From contig JAKZAP010000007.1 of the NCBI GenBank assembly GCA_023053575.1, positions 25,693,464 through 25,757,463 on the forward strand: DNA of 64,000 nucleotides. The letters are read 5' to 3'. Origin of the DNA: Branchinecta lynchi. Its lineage: Eukaryota; Arthropoda; Branchiopoda; Anostraca; Branchinectidae. Shown here one piece after another: positions 54,890 to 64,000 of this stretch (positions are counted from its first letter, which is position 1; every line of letters starts with the position of its first letter). The notes below the pieces were generated by a model. The model was not told the DNA's origin, searched no databases, and was given only the letters and a program-made list of their open reading frames with translations. Made by a program: the position numbers and the translations under genes.

Positions 54890-55790
54890 GATAGAAAAAA
54901 ATATGTTGCCACAAGTTTCAAAGAACACAGAAGCTGTCGGCAAATCGTTTTTTTTTTATACGCAAGAAAAGAAATCGTATTCTGTATGCTTTTGTCGTTC
55001 CTCAGTAATCCATAAGAAACTTTATACATGTTTGTCGAGCGTTGGTCGACTCGTTGGCAAAGAAATGAATTCCTGCAAACATTTTCGGGAAAAACACTGA
55101 AGAAATCGCTTTTGTCGTGCCTCAGTAATCCAGAAGAAATATTGTTTTTAATTTTTGTAGGGCGTTGGTCGACTCGTCGGCACATCGGGTTCTTTATATA
55201 CGCAAGAAAGGAAATCCTGCAAACATTTGTCGGTCAAAAACTGAAGAAATTCGAATTCTGCATGCTTTTGTCGTGCCTTGGTAATCCAAAAGAAACAATT
55301 TTTTTGTTTTTCTCGGACATTGGACGACTCGTCACCACATCAGGTTCTTTTTAAACGCAAGAAAGAGAATCCTTCAAACATTTGTAGGGCAATACACTGA
55401 AGAAATCGAATTCTTCATGCTTTTGTCGTGCCTGTCCAGAAGAAATATTTTTTTTTTATATTTTGTCGGTCGACTGGTCAGCACATCAGGTTCTTTTTAT
55501 AAGATTGTTGGGGGTCGGTCGACTCATCAGCACACCTGGTTCTACCTGTATGTAAGGAATTAAATTCTGCAAATTTTGTCGGTTTAACCCGGGAAGTTCA
55601 AGTCTCATCGGTCCAAGGGACCAATTTTACACGTAAGAAATCAAGTTCTGTAGTCTAGTCGAGCAAAAATAGAAAAAATCAAATTCTCGCTGGTTTGTCA
55701 GGGGTCAGTATTCTCGTTGGCACATCGGGTACTTTTTGCACATAAAAAAAATCAAATTCTGTAATTTTTTATCGGGTGCATGCCGAAAGA
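54890..55790 (+). repeat. Satellite-like tandem array, irregular ~130-165 bp units
   Basis: The anchor 'gttggtcgactcgt' and variants recurs near 55037, 55164, 55320, 55467 and 55514, with linked blocks 'cttttgtcgtgcct.agtaatcc', 'acgcaagaaa..aaatcctgcaaacattt' and 'ctgaagaaat'. Units decay toward the right. Open frames crossing it on both strands are a by-product of the repeats. Confidence 0.7.
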
Positions 55791-57360
55791 CCACAAGACA
55801 ACTCATAACACATTGTTAATGGCTGCATCGTTGACACAACTCAACTCTTCATTCGTGCACAAAAATGATTATATACAAATTATACCTTTCTGTAAGAGTC
55901 ATCTTCAATCAGGACTATTCAGCATGCCACCAGGTACCGAAGCTAGGACAAAATGACCCTGAATAGCGAGTTATTACAGGAAATTTATGAGTCCCTGATT
56001 TAAGCCAGATAGATGTCTTTAAAGGACTTCTCCGAAAAAGTGAAATCTTGTTTAAGGTTGGGTACCTCTCATATGGTATCCCAGTATAATAGGGTTGAGA
56101 TCTGGGAAGTGAAAATAGCTGGGAGGTATTTACTTGCTGACAACTATGTGTAAAATTCATCTTTAATGTTTAGCTATGCCAATAGTTTTCTTATCAAAAC
56201 TATCATGGCAATGAAATATTTGTTTTAACTTATACAAATGATAGATACGCATAAGCATGCATTCTTACTCACAAAGAAAGGCTCTAATAGGCTTGGTAAC
56301 TAACAAGAAAACTGTTTTCTCACACTATGACTCACCATCAGAACTCGTCAGAGACCCTGTAAAATAGATAAGGCAAATGTACAGTGTCAGCTTCGTTCGG
56401 TACTCATTTGGTGCTATTACATCTAAGGCATAATCAGGACACAAAGTATTTCTTTTTAGTGATAACTCTGAAAGTGCTGCTGTTTCCATTCAAAACAAAA
56501 CAAATTGGGGAAACATATTAGTCAAAAGAAATTAGGGAAACATAACAGTCAAAAAGAATTATGACCTACAGAATGTTTGTCGAGATGAAGCAATTCGCCT
56601 CCAAGTAGATAGCATGGAATTACATGGTCGCTTCGTCCGCTAGGCCATCACAGTCGTCTATTTTGTATAGCTTAACGGCGAAAGAAAAGTCATTCGTTGA
56701 GCTTTGTAAAATTAGACTATTCTTAATAAGGTGCGTGTTTAGTGGAGTGTTCACTGGAACAATCCACTATTGCGATGGTACTATTACTATTACATAAAGT
56801 TGTGCTTTTTAGGCACCCCCCCAACCACTTAGTTCATGGGTAACTGGGCCCAGATTGCACAGATGGTGGAGTTCATAGGGGTCCCATCCCATAGATCCGC
56901 CAGGTTCAGGGGCAATTGGGCCTGGATTGCTCATTGAGTGTAGATCATAACCCGTGAACAATGACAGAGATCAAGTTGATACTATGAAGAAAATCTTGAG
57001 ACTGCACCCTGGTCTTGCTTCGAACATCCGGGCGTTTCAGACACTAATAGGCTAATTTGCTTAACATAGACCACGATTCGATATACGACAATTAACTTCC
57101 TTTTCCTTACGATTACTATGCTTTGAATACACTTTTGGAGGCTCCCCCACCCTTCCCGTTCATTTGCATCGGGCACAAATTGCCCTAAGTTTGTGAACCA
57201 TGACACTCATCAATTAAAATCTCATATACTCATACAGAGTAATTTTCGTAAGATGTGCGTTGCGTTTGTTTGGTTTCATATTTCGCTAAGGGTTTGAGGT
57301 TTCAGTTAGTCAAAGCAAGTTTTTCGCGTTGGGAAGAAAATCATGAAATGCGATCTTAAA
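55791..57360. other. Gene-poor stretch, no identifiable features
   Basis: Only short motif-free frames. Near 56818-56935 two diverged copies of a 'gg.aa.tgggcc.agattgc' type block occur about 80 bp apart. Confidence 0.35.
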
Positions 57361-57660
57361 CTTTATGACTTTGACATTAGTGTTTCTGTACAAGGTATAA
57401 TACGAAATACATTTGGCAGAACAAAGTAAAGCCAGTCGTAAATTATAATAAGCCTACGGTTTCATACGAAGCAAAAATGGAAAGACAAAGATGAACAATA
57501 CTGTGATTGGAGAACGAATTACGATATACGAAAAAGGATGGCGTTTCTAAGTGAACTAACATTTGATGTCGTTTCGAATGTGTTATAGAAGACGCACTTT
57601 GAAAACTTACGACTTTGGCATTAGGGTGTTCGAGCAAGGTAGTAACGAATTGGATTGGAA
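57361..57660. repeat. Diverged direct duplication, ~235 bp spacing
   Basis: The block with 'gactttgacattagtgt.t.tgtacaaggta' near 57366 recurs near 57608 as 'gactttggcattagggtgttcgagcaaggta' (two words). A downstream 'cgaa.ta' / 'ggaacaaa' part is shared too. Identity unknown. Confidence 0.4.
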
Positions 57661-58559
57661 CAAACCTGCGGTGCTCATGTTGAGCGTAACTTATTGTATG
57701 GGATAGCCCTGTTTGGATATTCTTTGAGACCTCAGTTGTTGGTTTCACGGATAACTATTATTAAATCTTACGGGAAGGGAGAAATCTGTCACTTCACTCC
57801 ATACTTTTACGTTCCACGACTGAGCACCTACGCACTTGTTTATCGTATCGTACACGAACAGGTTCTGGAACTAAGATAGTCCGAAGCCAGGGAGTGGATG
57901 AATGTTAAAGGTGTTCTGATTCTTCAGTTCTGACTGGCCCTATGTTTTGAAAGAGAAAAAAAAAGCTTCACACTAATTGTACTCTTATATTACAGGTTCG
58001 AAGTACTTTTGATCTCCAGCAGGTGATCGAGGCCAGGAGAAATTAGAGGATGGTAAGACATTGACATATATGTTTAACACATACAAATGATTATTATACA
58101 CATCGGCATGTATTGTTACGCATACACAAAAGCTGCAATCTGCTTCTCAAGTAAGGGAGGTTTAACAAGTGGCTTGGAGTGGTGAAATGAGAGGAGGCTC
58201 ACAGACCCCCAGAAGCTAGAACTTTTATATAAACATGTCTAATTATGGCGCTGGACTGTAATAAGGGAATTAACCTCCATTTAAACAAAAAAAATTGGAG
58301 AAATATTTTTCTCATATTAAACTTAAAATATCAGTTCATCGTGTCTTCTCAAAGCTCAGAGTATATAATATATATTTATTGTTAATATGGGTCTGAGATA
58401 TTATTTGCGTAGTACCTGAATTGTATGGATACTTCCGGTAATTTTTTTGGACAAGATATTAGGCCTATAGTACCAGTTCTGTATAGCAATAGAGGCGGTA
58501 CCATATAAATTGTGTAAACTAACAGTTAAAAATTGACGTAATTTGATTCCGTTTACATT

Positions 58560-58870
58560 TCAGGAGGACCTTCGAGAATGTGTCGACGCACATGAAGAAC
58601 TTAAAATAAAAAGGAAAGAGCAGAAAGGAAAAAGGAGGCTGAAGAGTCTGGGGGAAAAATACAGAAGGAAGTGGCTGGAGGGGGGAGAGAAGGAAATAGA
58701 ACAAGGGGCGAAGGGGTGGGAGGAAGGAAGAGGGTGGGATGAGGGGCGAGACTGGAGGGGGGGGGGAGAGTGAGATTAGGAGAGATACTGTAAGGATGGG
58801 GGAGAGTTGGGGGAGGGAGGATAGAGGATGGAGGGTGGATACTTGGGGGAATGGGAGGATTATTATAAAC
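58560..58870 (+). other. Purine-rich tract following a possible splice acceptor
   Basis: 'ttacatttcag' at 58552-58562 precedes an open plus frame that reads EDLRECVDAHEELKIKRKEQ, then K/E/G-rich residues to a TGA near 58771. The DNA becomes almost pure A/G (GGA- and GGGGA-rich) from about 58600 to 58855. It could be a genuine exon of an unidentified gene running into a purine repeat, or a chance frame. The plus/minus open frames here come from low complexity. Confidence 0.25.
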
Positions 58871-59226
58871 TTTTGGTGATAAACTATTCTTGATGCGTGC
58901 TGGTTCAAATTTAACTGATAAAAGATACTAAGAGCTAGTCAACAATTCTTAACTACTTCCGATTAGCTAACTATTTTTTTTCTTTACTTTTGAAATTTTC
59001 TATCATTCAGTAATGTGTTTAGTGGATAAAGTGAAACAAGGAAAAACACAACAAACTGCAAGAAGAAACCAAGCAAAAGGAACGGTATTTACATCGCGGT
59101 CACACTGCCTGTGTCTCCCCTTTTCATGGGAATTGCACCATTGATTTACGTTTACGTGACGAGGTTAATAATGCCCTGCTAGCTGGGATATGTGGCCATG
59201 ATCACTTTTGAAGAGCTGTATTACCA
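58871..59226. other. No feature seen, left flank of the viral-like unit
   Basis: AT-rich, unique-looking; no primer-binding-site-like match that I could confirm. Confidence 0.35.
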
Positions 59227-59895
59227 AGCTATCTCGCTGGGTATTTGTTTGTTTTGGTGAGGAAAAGGAGAGGTTGTTCCATGTAGCGGTACAGAAACTT
59301 TAAGGGTATACGTGGGTAGCGCGGGTGGTGTGAGGCGGTTCTTTACCTTCGGTGGTAGAGCTATATACAACACAGGTTGATTTATAAATGAATGTTTATT
59401 TTACCTTTAAACGGTGTTACTATTCCAATCCTAAATACTAAGCCTGATATCGCTTACTAATAATAATCCTCTTTGTATGTCGACATCTGCTCTTCAGTTG
59501 CACTTTAACTGGAGTCGTACTAACACTGGATACTGTAGACAAAGACGAAGACTAACACCGACGAGTAGATAACACTGACGAATAACTCACTTCCGAAAGA
59601 CTAACTGTTGAAGAACTCACATCCGAAAAACTAACTCTTGCGAGTCCCAACTCCTGGCTTTTATAACTTTCAGTGATCCCGGTTAGGGAATTAGCGATCT
59701 TGCTAAATACTTGCAATCTTGTTAAAACTTGTGCCAATATTGCTTACTCTGAGTCTGAATATATTTAGCGATCTTGCTAAATCCGCGAGACCATAAATCT
59801 AGCACTCGTCATCTAAATCTTACTCGTGGTGACGTATACCAAGGGAGTTGTGACTTGCTGATCATTACGTACAAGTGCTACGAACATCCGTTACA
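59227..59895. repeat. Left 669-bp direct repeat, LTR-like
   Basis: Almost identical to 62267-62935 (I see about four substitutions and no indels). Read on the minus strand it starts TGTAACGG, has TATAAAAG (59658-59665) and then AATAAA (59395-59400), the order of promoter and poly(A) signal in an LTR. Against an LTR: the other end (AGATAGCT) lacks CA, and I find no target duplication outside the pair. A 61-codon minus frame inside is present in both copies and has no known motif. Confidence 0.75.
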
Positions 59896-60905
59896 ACTCG
59901 GCCCACCTTCGGAAAAACAGATCTCCCGATCTGTAATAATTAATTATTCATTACGTACTATTTACAAAACAGAATAACTATTGATTATATACTTATGGTT
60001 AACTACTACTGTCAATATAAATGAATACTGCTACTACTACTGAATGTTAAAATACGAATACTACACTTAATGATTATTACGATACTAATGACGGGGTGCA
60101 AACAACACAAGCGTTAACCCTCAGCGCATGAATATCAAATATGGTTAATTACACGATCATTTACCTTATGTACAAACCTAACCTAATTATGATGAGCACT
60201 TATTTTTTAAAATTGGCTCCTCGGACACCGTTTTCGTTCACTCACTAGCTTTTTGTTCGCTGGGATGCTTCCACTCTTGTCCATTTTGTAGTATGTGTCC
60301 TTTGTTTGGGAGGGGCTGCACTCGTTTCTGTCTTTTCTTTTCCCTCAGTTAAATGTCTGATTTATCGCCAAAATGGGTAGTTGCCAGCTCGTGACCTTAT
60401 TGTAGGGAACTAGAAAGTTCGTTATGTCGGCGGTTATATGTTGTTCTTCGCATGTAGTAGAAAGTCACAAAATGTGGTTTTTCAGCTCACGACCGTAGAG
60501 TAATGGGGTAGCAAATTCGTTCGGTCGGCCGTTATTTGTCGATTGTAGTCTTTTAGCATAAGTTTCATTCCTTCCATCCGTGGGAAAAAATTACATCCAC
60601 GTAATGTTATTCTAGTAGCATGTTTTCTGTGCTACTCTGTCGGTTAGTCTATAGGGTAGTTCGAGGGCTAGTGGTCTAATTGGAGTATTCCGGGGTCCTT
60701 TGAAATTAGCAAACACAAATTTTTACGCTAATTTCACTTTTCACTTTTTCTTTAAAAGGCTTCACTTCCTTTCACTTTTATATATGTGCCTTAAATTATT
60801 AAAGATCCAACTTCACCACGTCAGAGAGATTTTTAAAAACTGGATTGGAGATTTCGCTCGAGAAGTTTTTCTGGTTACGTTGTCAGCAGATTACAATCAA
60901 GAACC
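59896..60905. other. Upstream region of the virus-like ORF
   Basis: About 1 kb without long frames. An imperfect direct repeat ('cagctcgtgacc' to 'cggcggttatat' near 60387-60440, and 'cagctcacgacc' to 'cggccgttattt' near 60484-60538) is the only structure. The sequence before the ATG is 'caagaacc', with A at -3, a favourable context. Confidence 0.45.
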
Positions 60906-62249
60906 ATGAATCGATATGTTGTCCAGGCGACCAATGCTGCTCCCTTGAAAGACCTCTACAAAACAGGAGCTGTAGATTCATCGTTGGCCTACCAGCCAAT
61001 TTTTGCTACTCAAGTTTTGAGGCCTGGAGATAAATACAATGGTCTCATGGTCCAACCCTTTCTAAGAGCGAACAGAAACGCCTTGGAGGTCATTTTCGCT
61101 GATGGGAATGAGGCACTCGCGCAGCAATTGATCTACTACTTGTGTTGCTCTGGAGCTCTAGCTAGAGGCTTTGTCGATTCGGATGACAAAGACATCTGGA
61201 CAGCGCTTGAGCTCGTGATGCGTTACTCGACAAACATGACGTCCAGATTCTCGTCTACAGAGGAAGCCAACTCGATTGTATCCCAGGGTCTCATAGCTAT
61301 GTGTTATGAGATCGCTCTACCAGGGATAGGGACCGACTGGTCAAACGCAGCTCAGGGAGCGTATGCCGCGGTTGTGGGTACTCCCTTTATCAAGGCAGGA
61401 GCTGCTGTAGCCCCGCCTGCTGTTCTCCCGACATCGTCACTCGAACTTTGGAAATCAAGAAATCAAGCAGTAACAAACGTACAGGCGTTGGCGATGCTCG
61501 CTCAGATGTTTACGGCTACGAACCACCGTGTTACTGAACGAGTGGCTCAGCGTGTGTCATTCGTCAAAGCTTATATAGCTCACGTCATCAGTATCACCAA
61601 AAGAGGGGGCGGAACCGCTCACCATATAAATAAGGTGGTCAGTGGGGTGGAAGACGACCCGAAGTTGACCGGGTTGGCCCCTTCGGTTGCCGTCATAAAG
61701 ACGCTGGGCATGATATTCAATCCTGTGTTGGATGAGACCAACGCCGGCGAGACGTTCGAAGCAATCAAAGCAGCCATTCCTGCGGACATGATAAGATTGC
61801 AAACGACTATTGACCAGGCCAAGTATTTCGGGGTCACCGCGCTTGCGACGATAGCGACAACGATAGGACGACACCCCCTGTTTGAATGGTCCACGATTTG
61901 GGGCCTTTACCCTGAAGAAGCCACTCTTGTTACCCGTGGTCTGACAGACATGGTCAACAATCCATATCTTGGATTTTCCTCAGGGGCACGACCTTACACC
62001 AATCGTAAGTTGAAATGCATCGCGGCAACTTGCCGGTTGCTGACTAGTGCCATGGGCGATGTTGGGTCGAACACCTTAAAGAATGCATTATCCTTTGTCG
62101 ATCAATTTCCCTTCATGGATGAAGTCAACACCATGATCGCCACGTACAAGCCCGCGGCTGAACAAGGAAAGATTGCTCAGGCAAAGAGGAACGCCATGGA
62201 CGTAGATGATCTCGTCAAGCTTGCTAGGAATAGCATGGACAACGCGTAG
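60906..62249 (+). CDS. Intact virus-like nucleoprotein ORF (negative-strand RNA virus type), endogenous
   Basis: 447 codons, ATG to TAG, no breaks. No signal peptide, no transmembrane segment and no enzyme motif. The protein is mostly helical with many Ala, Leu, Ile and Thr, and has a charged C-terminal tail, as in RNA-encapsidating nucleoproteins. Landmarks: a GDKYNGLMVQPF block near residues 37-48, AMCYEIALPGIGTDWSNAAQ near 130-150, and a central-to-late EWSTIWGLYPEEATLVTRGL followed by NNPYLGFSSGARPY. Length and layout fit nucleoproteins of the Mononegavirales/Jingchuvirales group, but I cannot fix the family. The ORF looks clearly more GC-rich than its flanks, suggesting foreign origin. 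It lies between two near-identical 669-bp repeats and antisense to the LTR-like signals in them. A domesticated host protein is possible. Confidence 0.55.
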   Translation: MNRYVVQATNAAPLKDLYKTGAVDSSLAYQPIFATQVLRPGDKYNGLMVQPFLRANRNALEVIFADGNEALAQQLIYYLCCSGALARGFVDSDDKDIWTALELVMRYSTNMTSRFSSTEEANSIVSQGLIAMCYEIALPGIGTDWSNAAQGAYAAVVGTPFIKAGAAVAPPAVLPTSSLELWKSRNQAVTNVQALAMLAQMFTATNHRVTERVAQRVSFVKAYIAHVISITKRGGGTAHHINKVVSGVEDDPKLTGLAPSVAVIKTLGMIFNPVLDETNAGETFEAIKAAIPADMIRLQTTIDQAKYFGVTALATIATTIGRHPLFEWSTIWGLYPEEATLVTRGLTDMVNNPYLGFSSGARPYTNRKLKCIAATCRLLTSAMGDVGSNTLKNALSFVDQFPFMDEVNTMIATYKPAAEQGKIAQAKRNAMDVDDLVKLARNSMDNA

Positions 62250-62266
62250 AGCCGCCGTTACATTCG

Positions 62267-62935
62267 AGCTATCTCGCTGGGTATTTGTTTGTTTTGGTGA
62301 GGAAAAGGAGAGGTTGTTCCATGTAGCGGTAGAGAAACTTTAAGGGTATACGTGGGTAGCGCGGGTGGTGTGAGGCGTTTCTTTACCTTCGGTGGTAGAG
62401 CTATATACAACACAGGTTGATTTATAAATGAATGTTTATTTTACCTTTAAACGGTGTTACTATTCCACTCCTAAATACTAAGCCTGATATCGCTTACTAA
62501 TAATAATCCTCTTTGTATGTCGACATCTGCTCTTCAGTTGCACTTTAACTGGAGTCGTACTAACACTGGATACTGTAGACAAAGACGAAGACTAACACCG
62601 ACGAGTAGATAACACTGACGAATAACTCACTTCCGAAAGACTAACTGTTGAAGAACTCACATCCGAAAAACTAACTCTTGCGAGTCCCAACTCCTGGCTT
62701 TTATAACTTTCAGTGATCCCGGTTAGGGAATTAGCGATCTTGCTAAATACTTGCAATCTTGTTAAAACTTGTGCCAATATTGCTTACTCTGAGTCTGAAT
62801 ATATTTAGCGATCTTGCTAAATCCGCGAGACCATAAATCTAGCACTCGTCATCTAAATCTTACTCGTGGTGACGTATACCAAGGGAGTTGTGACTTGCTG
62901 ATCATTACGTACAAGTGTTACGAACATCCGTTACA
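62267..62935. repeat. Right 669-bp direct repeat, LTR-like
   Basis: Begins 17 bp after the stop codon of the virus-like ORF. Same length and signals as the left copy. The seven bases 'cgttaca' that end both repeats also occur just before this repeat (62257-62263), hinting at recombination through that word. Confidence 0.75.
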
Positions 62936-62959
62936 TCCATATATTCAAAAAATTTACAC

Positions 62960-63120
62960 AATGGGTTACAGGTTTGTTTCGTGCCCCGATGTTTTACCCT
63001 GAAGATTAACAGTCTGACCAGTGCCCTTGCCAAGAAGGGCCGAAATATTGCTGATGAAGCATCATAGCTGACGTATCTGTTGAAATTACTTTAATATATC
63101 TTTCAAAGTAAGCTTGGGCT
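62960..63120 (+). repeat. HM repeat, third monomer, degenerate
   Basis: Same block order as 22226-22382 ('caggtttgtttc', 'ctgaagatt', the stem-loop with GAAA, 'gctgatgaagcatcat.gctgacgta', 'aagcttgggct'). The first box reads CTGACCA, so the ribozyme-like core is mutated. Confidence 0.65.
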
Positions 63121-63803
63121 GCAACATTTAGGTTGTCACAGAACTTATTAACTTGCCTAAATATGATGAAGGACCTGTTGTACTTACACTGCAAATTGAG
63201 CCTTCTTCCCTGTTGGCTCCGATAGTTTCTCTATCGGTTCTCTTGCAATGGCATATCAGTGATACTTGTAATTGCCTTAGTTTCGATACATAACATGCAG
63301 GCTTCACACAATTCTTTTAAAGCAGCATCAAGCAGATAACTCATTACTGAAAACATTGACTAAATAAGACATCAATTGATTGGGATACATAAATAGTAAA
63401 TAGAGCGAGGTTTGCTTTCAACATAAATTTTTGCCGTCCTGAGGTACAAAAACATAAAAAAGAAAGTAAAAGCAGATGAGCATTGATACAACGTCAATTA
63501 GTGGTTCTTTGTTTTTCCTGTTCTGTGTCCTTTGAAGGCAGACAAGACAACACCTCGCAGGCGTAGTGTCTACTTGAGACTTGAAAAAGATGCTAGATAA
63601 GCTAGATTATTCCCATTCGATCTCTACCATGCACCAATATCGCTTTGATCTGCATGTTTTATTCAGGTTCAGGTGTTTTATTCTTTGCAATATTTACAAA
63701 ATGTATCGACTTTGATTCATACAAGTAATTTATTTATATCGCGCTGTTTTTTAGAATCGGATCAAGTCAAAAAAAAATAAAATACAAAAAAACAAACACT
63801 AAA
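63121..63803. other. No gene seen; 3' UTR of the next LINE at its right end
   Basis: 63121-63700 has no identifiable feature. On the minus strand 63725-63803 looks like the A-rich 3' UTR of the LINE below, ending in an 'aaataaattacttg' type sequence. Confidence 0.4.
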
Positions 63804-64000
63804 TTAGTACTCTTCGCCCAGGAAGCAGTGGTTAACGTCATTTGCTGGTAGGGCCCAGTTAAGAATCCTTTTTTCGAGCTTGGTGTTTATTCTCCACCAT
63901 TCACTTGCGTGAAGGAGTATCGAAAGTGGGTCAGATATAATTACTCCATTTTCGTCCAATCAATGTCAAACATTTTCAATGTCAAATCAATAAAGATCTT
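63804..64000 (-). CDS. LINE reverse transcriptase C-terminus, cut by window edge
   Basis: The minus-strand frame ends at TAA (63806-63804). The last residues, ALPANDVNHCFLGEEY, match the C-terminal tails of the LINEs at 3-1751 (ALSAHEIISQFF) and 2075-2668 (AQPAHDVVHCFL), so it belongs to the same or a sister family. The rest of the element lies beyond the window, so its integrity is unknown. Confidence 0.6.

Noticed and set aside
57990..58045. Mini-exon between 'ttacag' and a 'gtaagac' donor
   Set aside because: The frame contains stops or lacks a partner exon; splice-like words alone are insufficient.
58519..58908. 129-codon proline/serine/leucine-rich minus ORF
   Set aside because: It is the complement of a purine-rich tract, which suppresses stops on that strand.
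59200..59227. Primer-binding site TGG... next to the LTR-like repeat
   Set aside because: A TGGTAATACAG sequence follows the minus-strand end of the left repeat, but it lies on the outer side of the pair and I could not match a tRNA end.
59552..59737. 61-codon minus-strand frame in both 669-bp repeats
   Set aside because: Identity between copies comes from the repeat itself. No start context, motif or conservation evidence supports a protein.

Overview
This is nuclear DNA from a multicellular animal. It contains a split protein gene with GT-AG introns up to about 21 kb long, a diverged U1 spliceosomal RNA sequence, and a dense mixture of animal-type transposable elements: non-LTR retrotransposons, hAT-like MITEs, Helentron-like elements with internal tandem repeats, and a foldback-like element. 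I see no bacterial operons, no CRISPR array and no recognisable tRNA. Helentron-like ('pearl'/HINE-type) elements are common in aquatic invertebrates, so an invertebrate host is likely, but the sequence does not let me name the species.

Layout. 1-12.9 kb: non-LTR retrotransposon pieces, a decayed P/THAP-like transposase (4.4-5.1 kb), a long minus-strand LINE reading frame (9.05-10.75 kb) and a hAT-like MITE (11.5-12.9 kb). 13-18.5 kb: gene-poor, with a 68-base hairpin, a broken reading frame for a highly charged helix and LINE debris. 18.7-49.5 kb: a single host gene on the minus strand, WDR83 (MORG1), in five coding exons (912 nt, 303 codons plus stop). Its introns contain most of the repeats of the window, including the 6.9-kb foldback-like element (34.8-41.7 kb) whose arms are inverted minisatellites, four long copies of Helentron-like family F1 (a fifth lies just upstream of the gene at 49.9-51.1 kb), three of family F2, and nested MITEs. 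49.5-58.9 kb: more repeats, a U1 snRNA relic split by other sequence, a LINE fragment carrying parts of both endonuclease and RT, a satellite-like array and a possible isolated exon. 59.2-62.9 kb: two nearly identical 669-bp direct repeats enclosing one intact 447-codon frame that looks like the nucleoprotein of a negative-strand RNA virus. 63-64 kb: a short repeat and the C-terminal end of another LINE on the minus strand.

How it fits together. The only clear conserved cellular protein gene is WDR83, a seven-WD-repeat scaffold linked to ERK signalling and pre-mRNA splicing. Everything else recognised is mobile or mobile-derived. Insertions can be ordered by nesting and target-site duplications: a 359-bp inverted-dimer repeat sits in a LINE (14-bp duplication), a 364-bp hAT-like MITE sits in an older repeat (8-bp duplication), and Helentron-like copies sit inside the foldback-like element. 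The virus-like reading frame is the main anomaly: it is intact, while nearly all other mobile coding sequence here is broken, and its flanking repeats differ at only a few positions.
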